A stretch of 64,000 bases of DNA from Aurantimonas coralicida_A (lineage in GTDB: Bacteria > Pseudomonadota > Alphaproteobacteria > Rhizobiales > Rhizobiaceae), in the NCBI RefSeq assembly GCF_036016755.1, contig NZ_JAYXIH010000009.1, forward strand, positions 49,438-113,437, in the 5' to 3' direction. A program made the position numbers and the translations under genes. Position 1 is the first letter of the stretch, and the number at the start of each line of letters is the position of its first letter. Below the pieces are notes generated by a model. That model was not told the origin of the DNA and did not search any database. It saw only the letters and a program-made list of their open reading frames with translations. This document shows, piece by piece, positions 51,193 to 59,160 of the stretch.

Positions 51193-51527
51193 AAGCGGGT
51201 ACTCGATTGCAATGGGCGCCGACCGTAGCCCTACAATACTTAAAGACTTCTCATCATAACGCGACGATCGTAATCATATCGCTTCGATCGTGAATGTCCG
51301 TATGCTTACGTTACGAATAAACCGCAATTTCACCTTGAATATTACGTGAGCCGTCGCGAATTCGCGGGATCGACTTGAATCGCTGTCATGCGCACAGCCT
51401 GGCCAAACCCTGACCTGCCGGAGGGCCGCTCCCCGCCTTCTCCGCGCGGCGGCCGAACGGTTGATCTGAAGGGAGCCGCGCCCCTCTGCATTCACCTCGC
51501 CGCCGAGCGAAGTTTTGCACGTCAGCA

Positions 51528-51551
51528 AGTTTTGCAACCGGTTGCAAAACT
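51528..51551. promoter_or_regulatory. Perfect 24-bp palindrome, LacI-type operator upstream of the sugar transporter
   Basis: Core TTTGCAACCGGTTGCAAA (51531-51548) extended by AGT at the left and ACT at the right, with no mismatch. A half-site AGTTTTGCA lies at 51511-51519. It sits 81 nt before the GTG start of the transporter receptor. The same core recurs at 59057 in the iol divergent promoter, so the LacI protein at 54829 probably binds both. The central CG and size fit LacI-family operators. Confidence 0.8.
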
Positions 51552-51585
51552 ATCTCGCTTGTGTTTGTCTTGGATCAGCGACCCG

Positions 51586-51593
51586 AACCGGTT
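51586..51593. promoter_or_regulatory. Degenerate second operator core AACCGGTT
   Basis: The operator centre AACCGGTT recurs exactly 50 bp after the perfect site, but flanks do not match TTTGC. It lies 39 nt before the receptor start and might be a weak auxiliary site. Confidence 0.3.
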
Positions 51594-51632
51594 GGCCGTT
51601 TCCGTTCGCGAAAAACAGGGAGGACGATCACA

Positions 51633-52586
51633 GTGAAAAAACTCATCTCGAAATTCCTTGGCGCGACCTTCGCCGCTTCGCTGGCGGCGACCGCCATGGT
51701 CGGAGCCGCGCAGGCGGAAGGCGAGCGTTTTGTGCTGGTCAGCCACGCGCCGGACAGCGACAGCTGGTGGAACACCATCAAGAACGCCCTCGCCTTGGCC
51801 GGCGAGCAAATGGGCGTCGAAGTTGAGTACCGCAATCCAACGACGGGCGACATCGCGGACATGGCCCGGATCATTGAACAGGCCACGGCCACGAACCCCG
51901 ACGGCATCATTACCACGCTGGCCGATCCCGACGTCCTGAAGGGGCCGATCGAGGATGCCGTCGCCAAGGGTATTCCGGTCATCATCATCAACTCCGGCAC
52001 ACCGGAGCAGGCAGCGGAACTCGGCGCGCTGATGTATGTCGGCCAGCCCGAATACGATGCCGGCCTCGCCGCAGGTCAGCGGGCCAAGCGGGACGGCGTC
52101 GCATCGTTCCTTTGCGTGAATCATGTGGTGTCGAACCCGGTCGTGGGCGAACGCTGTCGCGGCTTCGCCGACGGCCTCGGGGTTGACCTCGGCGATTCGA
52201 TGATCGATTCCGGCCAGGACCCCGCCGAGATCAAGAACAAGGTCATGGCCTACCTGTCGGCCAATCCGGACACCGACGCGATCCTGACCTTGGGGCCGAC
52301 GTCCGCCGACCCGACGATCGAGGCGGTCAAGGAAAACGGCATGGCCGGCCAGATCTACTTCGGGACGTTCGATCTCGGCACCGAGATCGTGAAGGCGATC
52401 AAGGACGGCACGATCCAGTGGGGCATCGATCAGCAGCCCTTCCTGCAGGCTTATCTGCCCGTGGTCGTGCTCACCAACTACAAGCGCTACGGCGTTCTGC
52501 CGGGCAACAACATCAATTCCGGCCCGGGCTTCGTCACCAAGGACGCCTTGGAGATGGTCGAGAAATACGCTGGCGAATACCGCTAG
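51633..52586 (+). CDS. Sugar (probably inositol) ABC transporter substrate-binding protein
   Basis: A 317-aa periplasmic receptor of the ribose/galactose-binding (Peripla_BP_4) type. Signal peptide residues 1-27 (LGATFAASLAATAMVGAAQA). The ligand cleft segments SDSWWNTIKNAL, ADPDVLKGPIEDAVAKGIPVIIINSG, NHVVSNPVVGERCRG and WGIDQQPFLQAYLPVVV are typical. The start is GTG at 51633 with GGGAGGA eight nt upstream. The operator at 51528 and the iol genes downstream point to myo-inositol as ligand, but the gene could serve a related cyclitol or sugar. Confidence 0.9.
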   Translation: MKKLISKFLGATFAASLAATAMVGAAQAEGERFVLVSHAPDSDSWWNTIKNALALAGEQMGVEVEYRNPTTGDIADMARIIEQATATNPDGIITTLADPDVLKGPIEDAVAKGIPVIIINSGTPEQAAELGALMYVGQPEYDAGLAAGQRAKRDGVASFLCVNHVVSNPVVGERCRGFADGLGVDLGDSMIDSGQDPAEIKNKVMAYLSANPDTDAILTLGPTSADPTIEAVKENGMAGQIYFGTFDLGTEIVKAIKDGTIQWGIDQQPFLQAYLPVVVLTNYKRYGVLPGNNINSGPGFVTKDALEMVEKYAGEYR

Positions 52587-52630
52587 AGCTTAGGCTGGCG
52601 CAGCCCTCGGGCCGCCTCGCGACACACCGC

Positions 52631-52658
52631 ATCGCGGCGCCGAAATCGGCGCCGCGAT
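52631..52658 (+). other. Perfect stem-loop between receptor and permease genes
   Basis: Arms ATCGCGGCGCCG (52631-52642) and CGGCGCCGCGAT (52647-52658) pair over 12 bp around an AAAT loop. No T-run follows, so it more likely protects the 3' end of the receptor mRNA than terminates; it would give receptor-rich stoichiometry. Confidence 0.6.
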
Positions 52659-52739
52659 CTCACCAGATCGAAGGAACAATGGGACGCACGCCATCCGTGC
52701 TCCATCGGTTCGACCGCTGACGCGGTTGGGAGGAGAGAC

Positions 52740-53876
52740 ATGGCCGATCAACCGTCGCCTCAAGTGCAAGCCACCCCGGATGTGGACGAGCGGATCCGCA
52801 AGCGCTCACCGCTTCGAACGGCCCTCATGCGGCCGGAACTCGGCGCGATCTGCGGCACCATCCTGGTTTTCTTCTTCTTCATCGGCGTTGCCGGCGACAG
52901 CGGCATGTTCGCCCCCGAGGGCATCGTCAACTGGGGCGTCGTCTCCGCCCAGTTCGCCATCATCGCCGTCGGCGCCTGCCTCTTGATGATCGCCGGCGAA
53001 TTCGATCTCTCGGTCGGCTCGATGATCGGCTTTTCCGGCATCGTCATCGCGCTAGTCTCGGTGACGGGGGGGTATCCGCTGTGGCTCGGCATCCTGGTGG
53101 CCTTTGCCTGCGCGATCAGTATCGGCGCGCTGAATGGCTATCTGGTCGTCAAGACCGGCCTGCCCTCGTTCATCGTCACGCTCGCGTCACTCTACATCCT
53201 GCGCGGCCTGACTATCTTCGCGGCCATCGTCACCACTCGCAAGACCATCATCGGGGGCATCAGGGACGTCACCGAGGGTGACCCGTTGGCCTGGCTGTTC
53301 GGCGGAACGCTATTCAAGGGCCTGTTCGTCTGGTTGGCCGATATCGGAATCGTCGGCAAATTCGTCGCCGGCAGCCGGGCCGGTCAGCCGGTCGTCGACG
53401 GCATCCCGATTTTGATCGTCTGGGCGCTCGGCCTGATCCTCTTCGGCCATATCCTGCTCACCCGCACCAAGTTCGGCAACTGGATTTTCGCCTCCGGCGG
53501 CGACGCCCAGGCAGCGCGCTATGTCGGCGTACCGGTAAACCGGGTAAAGATCCTCATGTTCATGTTCTCGGCCTTCTGCGCCACGGTCTTCGCCACCTTG
53601 CAGGTGATCGAGTTCGGATCGGCGGCCGCCGACCGTGGCCTGCTGAAGGAGTTCGAGGCGATCATCTCGGTGGTCATCGGCGGCGCGCTTCTGACCGGCG
53701 GCTACGGCTCGGTGGTCGGCGCGGCGCTCGGCGCGCTGATCTTCGGCGTGGTGCAGCAGGGCTTGTTCTTCGCCGGCGTCGAGAGTTCGCTGTTCCGGGT
53801 CTTCCTCGGCGGAATCCTGCTGATCGCTGTGATCCTCAACACCTACATCCGCCGCATGATCACGGGGGAGCGCTGA
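52740..53876 (+). CDS. CUT2-family sugar ABC transporter permease
   Basis: A 378-aa permease of the CUT2 (ribose/xylose/inositol) type, with about ten predicted helices. Typical stretches: AGEFDLSVGSMIGFSGIVIAL, NGYLVVKTGLPSFIVTLASLYILRGLTI (the CUT2 TLATM-type motif) and GGYGSVVGAALGALIFGVVQQGL. GGGAGGAGAG precedes the start. Operon with the receptor and with the ATPase 2 nt downstream. Confidence 0.92.
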   Translation: MADQPSPQVQATPDVDERIRKRSPLRTALMRPELGAICGTILVFFFFIGVAGDSGMFAPEGIVNWGVVSAQFAIIAVGACLLMIAGEFDLSVGSMIGFSGIVIALVSVTGGYPLWLGILVAFACAISIGALNGYLVVKTGLPSFIVTLASLYILRGLTIFAAIVTTRKTIIGGIRDVTEGDPLAWLFGGTLFKGLFVWLADIGIVGKFVAGSRAGQPVVDGIPILIVWALGLILFGHILLTRTKFGNWIFASGGDAQAARYVGVPVNRVKILMFMFSAFCATVFATLQVIEFGSAAADRGLLKEFEAIISVVIGGALLTGGYGSVVGAALGALIFGVVQQGLFFAGVESSLFRVFLGGILLIAVILNTYIRRMITGER

Positions 53877-53878
53877 CC

Positions 53879-54658
53879 ATGACCACATCATTGATCGAAC
53901 TCGTCGATATCGAAAAGCACTTCGGCCCGGTCATCGCACTGGCCGGCGTGTCGCTGTCGATCATGCCGGGCGAATGCCATTGCCTTTTGGGCGACAACGG
54001 CGCTGGCAAGTCGACCTTCATCAAGACGATGTCGGGCGTCCACAAGCCGTCGGCCGGAAAGATCCTCGTCGGCGGAAAGGAAGTTCATTTCACCAGCCCG
54101 CGCGACGCCATGGCCGCCGGCATCGCCACCGTCTACCAGGATCTGGCGATGATCCCGCTGATGTCGGTCACCCGCAATTTCTGGATGGGTCAGGAGCCCG
54201 AAAAGAGCGTCGGGCCGTTCAAATTCTTCGACTTCGACAAGGCCAATGCCATCACCATGCAGGAGATGGCGAAAATGGGTATCCGCCTGCGCGAGCCGAC
54301 CCAGGCGGTCGGAACGCTCTCGGGCGGCGAACGCCAGACGGTGGCGATTGCCCGCGCGGTCTATTTCGGCGCCGAAGTGCTGATCCTCGACGAGCCGACC
54401 TCGGCGCTCGGCGTGCGCCAGACCTCCAACGTTCTGGCGACGGTCGACCGGGTCCGCAAGTCGGGGATCGGCGTCGTTTTCATTACCCACAATGTCCGCC
54501 ACGCCATGGCCGTCGGCGATCGCTTCACGGTGCTCAATCGCGGCAAGACGCTCGGCACCGCCAAGCGCGGCGAGATCAAGGCCGAAGAGTTGCAGGACAT
54601 GATGGCGGGCGGCCAGGAACTGGCAGAACTGGAAGGCACGCTGGGCGGGACTGTGTAA
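53879..54658 (+). CDS. CUT2 sugar ABC transporter ATP-binding protein, single NBD
   Basis: A 259-aa ATPase: Walker A GDNGAGKST, signature LSGGERQTVAIARAV, Walker B VLILDEPTSALG, switch His in ITHNVRHAM. Many CUT2 ATPases (RbsA, IatA) are about 500 aa with two domains; this one has one, as in FrcA-type systems, so it must dimerise. It starts 2 nt after the permease. The LacI regulator follows by 170 nt on the same strand. Confidence 0.92.
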   Translation: MTTSLIELVDIEKHFGPVIALAGVSLSIMPGECHCLLGDNGAGKSTFIKTMSGVHKPSAGKILVGGKEVHFTSPRDAMAAGIATVYQDLAMIPLMSVTRNFWMGQEPEKSVGPFKFFDFDKANAITMQEMAKMGIRLREPTQAVGTLSGGERQTVAIARAVYFGAEVLILDEPTSALGVRQTSNVLATVDRVRKSGIGVVFITHNVRHAMAVGDRFTVLNRGKTLGTAKRGEIKAEELQDMMAGGQELAELEGTLGGTV

Positions 54659-54828
54659 GATCGCGAGCGCCCCGACCCCGCGTCGACGGCCCAGACGATG
54701 GTAGCTCGCGCCAGCCTGCCCCAATATAAGGGCCGTCCATCGACATTTGCGGGAGTCGGGGCGGCGACGTCGAGCCGGTCCCCGGCCGGCTGAACTATTC
54801 CGCCTGGGACAAGGGAAATAACCGCCGA

Positions 54829-55845
54829 ATGGCAGTAACCCTCAAGGAAGTGGCGGAACGCGCCGGGGTCTCGCGCTCGGCCGTGTCGCGCGCCTTCACG
54901 GAAGGCGCCTCCGTCTCCGTCAAGACCCGCCGCAAGGTCGCCAAGGCGGCAGCGGAGCTGGGCTACAGCCCCAATTTGTTCGCCAGCAGCTTGACGACCC
55001 GGCGCACCAAGCTGATCGGGCTGGTTTCCAACAACTTCCACAACCCGATCTTCCTGCAGGTCTTCGATCTCTTCACCCGCGGGCTTCAGGATCGTGGCCT
55101 CCGGCCGTTGCTCGTCAATCTGACGGACGAGACGGACCCGGAGAACTCCGTCCGGATGCTGCGGCAATATTCGGTCGATGGCGTAGTCGTCGCCTCCTCC
55201 ACATTGCCGCCCCGCTTCGCCCATGCGTTTCGCGAAGCCGGCGTGCCGGTGGTTCATTCCTTCGGCCGCTATTCGAGCGCGCCCGAGGTGCACGTCGTCG
55301 GCATCGACAACCGCTACTGCGGCAAGATGGCGGCAGATTTGCTGGTCGCCCGGGGCTATCGCCGGATCGGATTCATGGGCGGCCCGGCGACCGCCACATC
55401 CACACAGGATCGCCTCGCCGGCTTCATCGCGGCGATGCAGGCCCATCCAGACGTTGCCGTCAGCCACAGCTACGCCGCCGCCTATTCCTTCGACGCCGGG
55501 CGGCAGGAGATGGCACGGCTGATCCGGGAAGAACCGGCGGAGGCCTATTTCTGCGGTGACGACGTCCTGTCGATCGGCGCCTTGAGCGCGATCCAGTCCG
55601 CCGGCCTGTCCGTGCCCGACGACATCGGCATCATCGGCCTCAACGACATGGAAATGGCGCGGTGGGAGAACATCAATCTCACCACCATCCACCAGCCGAT
55701 CCGCCAGATCATCACCTCGTCGATCGAATTGATCGTGGCGATGCTCGAGGAGCCGGACCGCTATCCCGAATCCCGGCTGTTTCCCTGCCGGATCGTCGAG
55801 CGGGGAACGCTCAGACCGCCTGCGGCAGAGGCACACGAAACATAG
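54829..55845 (+). CDS. LacI family transcriptional regulator, probable iol regulator
   Basis: A 338-aa regulator. HTH at residues 1-25 (VTLKEVAERAGVSRSAVSRAFT) and hinge near 45-60 (AAELGYSPNLFASSLTT), then a Peripla_BP_3 ligand domain (IGLVSNNFHNPIFLQVFDLFTRGL, GIDNRYCGKMAADLLV, AYFCGDDVLSIG). The HTH and hinge are intact. It lies next to the transporter and the iol genes, and the palindromes at 51528 and 59057 have LacI geometry, so it most likely represses this locus in response to an inositol metabolite. Its stop region overlaps the convergent Gfo/Idh gene by 35 nt. Confidence 0.92.
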   Translation: MAVTLKEVAERAGVSRSAVSRAFTEGASVSVKTRRKVAKAAAELGYSPNLFASSLTTRRTKLIGLVSNNFHNPIFLQVFDLFTRGLQDRGLRPLLVNLTDETDPENSVRMLRQYSVDGVVVASSTLPPRFAHAFREAGVPVVHSFGRYSSAPEVHVVGIDNRYCGKMAADLLVARGYRRIGFMGGPATATSTQDRLAGFIAAMQAHPDVAVSHSYAAAYSFDAGRQEMARLIREEPAEAYFCGDDVLSIGALSAIQSAGLSVPDDIGIIGLNDMEMARWENINLTTIHQPIRQIITSSIELIVAMLEEPDRYPESRLFPCRIVERGTLRPPAAEAHET

Positions 55846-56989
55846 GCGGCCGCGCGTCGACCCAGGCGCCCTGCCGGCCGGAAGAGGCGACCGCGCCATG
55901 CACGGCGGCCATGGAACGCAGCCCGTCCTCGGCACGCGGGTAGAGACCAGCGGCCGGATCGGGCGACCGGCCTTCCTTCTCGGCGCGGATGATTTCCGCC
56001 AGATCCGAATAGATGTTGGCGAAGGCCAGCGGCATTCCTTCGGCATGGCCGATCGTCACCCGCGACGCGCGATCGGCTTCCGGCGACAATCCGGCCTCGC
56101 CGCGTTCGATCGTCTGCACCCGGCCGCCGAGCGGCGTCCAATAGAGCTGGTTGGGTTGCTCCTGCGCCCAGCGAAGGCCGCCACTCTCGCCGAATACCTG
56201 CAGTGTCAGGCCGTGCTGGCGGCCGATGGCGACCGACGATGTCCACAACCGGCCGACCGCGCCGCCATCCATGCGGAAATTGACCATGGCGTCGTCCTCG
56301 AGCGTCCGGCTATCGATACAAGAGGCGAAATCCGCCGACAGCGTCTCGACCTCCTGGCCGGTGACGAAGCTTGCCATGTGCAGCGCATGGATGCCGCAAT
56401 CGGCGAACTGCGCCGACACACCGGCCTGCGCCGGATCGTAACGCCAGCGCACGCGCGGATTGTCGGCATCGGCCGCGTTGGCATGATGGCCGTGCGCGAA
56501 TTCGGCGACGACGAGGCGCACCCGGCCGAGATCGCCGCGCGCCACCATCGCCCGCATGTGCCGCACCAGCGAATAGCCGCTGTAGCCATAATTGACCGCG
56601 CAGATCCGTCCCGTCGCGCGGGCGGTTCGGACAATCTCCTCGCCCTCCTCGACGGTCATCGTCATCGGCTTTTCGCACAACACGTGGAAGCCGGCTTCGA
56701 GGAAGGCTTTGGTGATCTCGTAATGGGTGGCATTGGGGGTCGCCACGGTGACGAGGTCGACTCGGTCGTCGCGATCGCGCTCACCCGCCAACATCTCCCG
56801 CCAATCGCCATAGGCGCGGTCGGGAGCGATACCGAGGGTCCGCGCATAGGCCCGCCCGGCATCCGGCACATGGTCCAGCGCCCCGGCGGTGAAGGCGAAG
56901 GCGCCGTCGAGCCCGGCCCCCAGCCGGTGTGCCGGCCCGATCTGACTGCCCGCGCCGCCGCCGACCATGCCCCAGTTCAGCTTGCTCAT
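55811..56989 (-). CDS. Gfo/Idh/MocA family oxidoreductase
   Basis: A 392-aa NAD(P)-dependent oxidoreductase. N-terminal Rossmann motif WGMVGGGAGSQIGPAH (about residues 6-21), then VATPNATHYEITKAFLEAGFHVLCEKPMT with the catalytic EKP Lys near 110, and a C-terminal Gfo/Idh domain (AQFADCGIHALHMASFV with the active-site Asp/His). The start at 56989 follows GAGGAA. It is third gene of the minus-strand set Gfo/Idh (57917) - iolE - this gene. It may act on scyllo-inositol, an inosose or another sugar; myo-inositol dehydrogenase proper is one of the two. Confidence 0.88.
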   Translation of the reverse strand: MSKLNWGMVGGGAGSQIGPAHRLGAGLDGAFAFTAGALDHVPDAGRAYARTLGIAPDRAYGDWREMLAGERDRDDRVDLVTVATPNATHYEITKAFLEAGFHVLCEKPMTMTVEEGEEIVRTARATGRICAVNYGYSGYSLVRHMRAMVARGDLGRVRLVVAEFAHGHHANAADADNPRVRWRYDPAQAGVSAQFADCGIHALHMASFVTGQEVETLSADFASCIDSRTLEDDAMVNFRMDGGAVGRLWTSSVAIGRQHGLTLQVFGESGGLRWAQEQPNQLYWTPLGGRVQTIERGEAGLSPEADRASRVTIGHAEGMPLAFANIYSDLAEIIRAEKEGRSPDPAAGLYPRAEDGLRSMAAVHGAVASSGRQGAWVDARPPMFRVPLPQAV

Positions 56990-56999
56990 GGCGTGTTCC

Positions 57000-57893
57000 T
57001 CAATTGAAACCGATCGATTCCAGATAGGCGCGGTTGGCCGCCGCGTCGTCGACCGGCGAGGTATCGCCCGCCGGGTCGCAGTCCTGCTCGACCGTGCACC
57101 AGCCTTCGAAGCCGGTATCCAGGAGAACCTGGCGCACGGCGGGAAAATCCACATCGCCCTCGCCAAGATTGCAGAAGATGCCCTGCCCGCAGGCGTCGTA
57201 GAAGCCGGTGCGGTTGGCAATCGCGGCGGCCTTCACCTTCGGGTCGATGTCCTTGAAATGCATGTAGGAGATGCGGCCGATATGGCGCCGCATGAAGGCC
57301 ACCGGATCGAAACCGGCATAGGAATGATGGCCGGTGTCGAAGCAGATCTTCAAGATGCCCTCGTCCACCTCGTCGAGGAGACGCTCCAGTTCCGGCTCGA
57401 AGTCGATGAAGCCGGCCGCATGGGCGTGCATCCCGACGGTCAGGCCGTATTCCTCCGCGCCCATTCTGGCGATGGTGCGGATTCGGTCGACGAATGCCTT
57501 CCACTCGGGGGCGTCCATCTGCTCGGCCTCGCTCGCGCGGCCGGCGGTCGGCGCCCGGCGCGGCGAAATCGAATCGATCAACACCAGATGGCGCGCGCCA
57601 TGGGCGCTCAGCGCCTTGCAGGTTCGCACGGCGCCGTCGCGCACGTCGTCCCACTGGTCCGGATCGTGAAACGCCCGGAACACGACGCCGCCGATCAGTT
57701 CCAGATCGTGCCGCGCGAGCCCCTCGGACAGCAAGGCCGGGTCCTCGGGCATGAAGCCCACCGGGCCGAGCTCGATGCCCTTGTAGCCGGCCTCGGCGCA
57801 TTGGCTGAGCACCGTCTCCCAGGCCGGATTGCGCGGATCGTTGGCGAATTCTACCCCCCAGGAACAGGGGGCGTTGCCGATACGGATGGTCAT
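57000..57893 (-). CDS. iolE: Inosose dehydratase IolE (sugar phosphate isomerase/epimerase fold)
   Basis: A 297-aa TIM-barrel enzyme that dehydrates 2-keto-myo-inositol to 3D-(3,5/4)-trihydroxycyclohexane-1,2-dione. It begins MTIRIGNAPCSWGVEFAND. It has the family motifs GYKGIELGPVGFMP and YGLTVGMHAHAAGFID (metal His), CFDTGHHSYAGFDP, and FEGWCTVEQDCDP with the C-terminal metal-binding Glu. Start ATG 57893. Tightly linked upstream and downstream to two Gfo/Idh genes (23 and 10 nt gaps). Confidence 0.92.
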   Translation of the reverse strand: MTIRIGNAPCSWGVEFANDPRNPAWETVLSQCAEAGYKGIELGPVGFMPEDPALLSEGLARHDLELIGGVVFRAFHDPDQWDDVRDGAVRTCKALSAHGARHLVLIDSISPRRAPTAGRASEAEQMDAPEWKAFVDRIRTIARMGAEEYGLTVGMHAHAAGFIDFEPELERLLDEVDEGILKICFDTGHHSYAGFDPVAFMRRHIGRISYMHFKDIDPKVKAAAIANRTGFYDACGQGIFCNLGEGDVDFPAVRQVLLDTGFEGWCTVEQDCDPAGDTSPVDDAAANRAYLESIGFN

Positions 57894-57916
57894 GGTCGGA
57901 TAAGCCTTTGCCAAAC

Positions 57917-59032
57917 TCAGAAACTGTCGAGCGACTGCCAGGACTTCGCCTGGCTCGACGCCATCGCTGCCGCAACGACGCGGTTGACGTCCATGCCATC
58001 GCGAAAGGTCGGAAAGACCGGTTCGCCCGTCGCGATCGCGGTGAGAAAATCCTTGGCCTCGATGATGATCTGGTCCTGATAACCGGTGCCGTGCCCCGGC
58101 CCCTGGCAGAACGCGGCGTAATCGGGATGCTCGGGACCGGTCAGAATCCTGGTGAACCCGCGCCGCTGCTCCGGGCCGTCCATGCGGTAGAGCCAGAGCG
58201 CGTTCTGGTCCTCCTGATCGAAACGGATCGCGCCCTTTGTGCCGGTGATCTCGTAGGCGTAGCCCATCTTGCGGCCGGTCGCGACGCGGCTGAAGAACAG
58301 ATGCCCCATGGCGCCGTTCTCGAACCGGCACATGATCTGCGCCTGATCGTCATTGGTGACGGCCTCGTCACCGCCCGGCCCCGGACGGGCGGTATGGACG
58401 GTCTCGACCTCGGCGATCAGGTCGCGGATCGGACCAGCCAGCGCCAGCGCGCCATTGATCATGTGCGGCGCCAGATCGCCCATCGCGCCGTTGCCAGCGC
58501 CGCGCGTGCGCCAGGTCGCCGGAGCCTTGGGGTCGGCGTAGAAATCTTCCGTGTGCTCACCCCGGAACCAGGTGATGTCGCCGATCTCGCCGGCCCCGAT
58601 CAGCTGGCGGACAAATTGCGAGGCCGGCGTGCGGATATAGTTGAAGCCGACCATGTTCGTCGCCCCGGATGCCTCTGCCGCCGCGACCATGGCCCGGCTG
58701 TCCTCCAGCGACGCGCCGAGCGGCTTTTCGCAGAACACCGGCTTTCCGAGGGCGAACGCCGCTTCCGCTATCGCCCTGTGGGTCTCCTGCGGCGAGGCGA
58801 TGACGACCGCCTCGACCGCCGCGTCCGTTACCAGTTCGCGCCAATCGGCGGTGCAGCGATCGAATTCGAACGCCGCGCGATAACGCTCCGCCGATTCAAG
58901 GCTCGTGGCACAAACCATTTCCAGCCGCGGGCGCAGCGCCGTCTGGAAAACCGCGCCGACGGCCTGCATGGCGACCGCGTGCGCCTTGCCCATATAACCG
59001 CCGCCGACGATACCGATGCCAATTTGGGTCAC
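57917..59032 (-). CDS. Gfo/Idh/MocA family oxidoreductase, candidate inositol dehydrogenase
   Basis: A 371-aa oxidoreductase: IGIGIVGGGYMGKAHAVAM Rossmann loop at residues about 3-21, GKPVFCEKPL with catalytic Lys near 100, and NGAMGDLAPHMINGALALAG with the active-site Asp/His. The start is set as GTG at 59032, preceded by an AGGAT site; a longer in-frame reading to 59149 would span the operator. First gene of the minus-strand iol operon, divergent from iolD across the palindrome at 59057. Likely oxidises an inositol to an inosose. Confidence 0.88.
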   Translation of the reverse strand: MTQIGIGIVGGGYMGKAHAVAMQAVGAVFQTALRPRLEMVCATSLESAERYRAAFEFDRCTADWRELVTDAAVEAVVIASPQETHRAIAEAAFALGKPVFCEKPLGASLEDSRAMVAAAEASGATNMVGFNYIRTPASQFVRQLIGAGEIGDITWFRGEHTEDFYADPKAPATWRTRGAGNGAMGDLAPHMINGALALAGPIRDLIAEVETVHTARPGPGGDEAVTNDDQAQIMCRFENGAMGHLFFSRVATGRKMGYAYEITGTKGAIRFDQEDQNALWLYRMDGPEQRRGFTRILTGPEHPDYAAFCQGPGHGTGYQDQIIIEAKDFLTAIATGEPVFPTFRDGMDVNRVVAAAMASSQAKSWQSLDSF

Positions 59033-59054
59033 GGGCGATCCTGCCTCAAAAAGA

Positions 59055-59076
59055 GGTTTGCAACCGGTTGCAAAAC
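59055..59076. promoter_or_regulatory. LacI-type operator in the iol divergent promoter
   Basis: 18-bp perfect core TTTGCAACCGGTTGCAAA (59057-59074), extended imperfectly to GG...AC. Same core as at 51531. It lies 23 nt from the GTG start of the Gfo/Idh gene and 84 nt before iolD, so one bound repressor can control both directions. Confidence 0.78.
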
Positions 59077-59160
59077 ACGTAACCTCAATAGCGGTTGGCC
59101 GGTCGTTCGACAATCGGCTTCTGAAGAAAATTTCACGCCGACCCACCAACGGAGGAAAGC

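Noticed and set aside
51264..51291. Two CGATCGT sites 20 bp apart upstream of the large kinase
   Set aside because: CGATCG is self-palindromic and frequent at this G+C content; no functional link beyond spacing.
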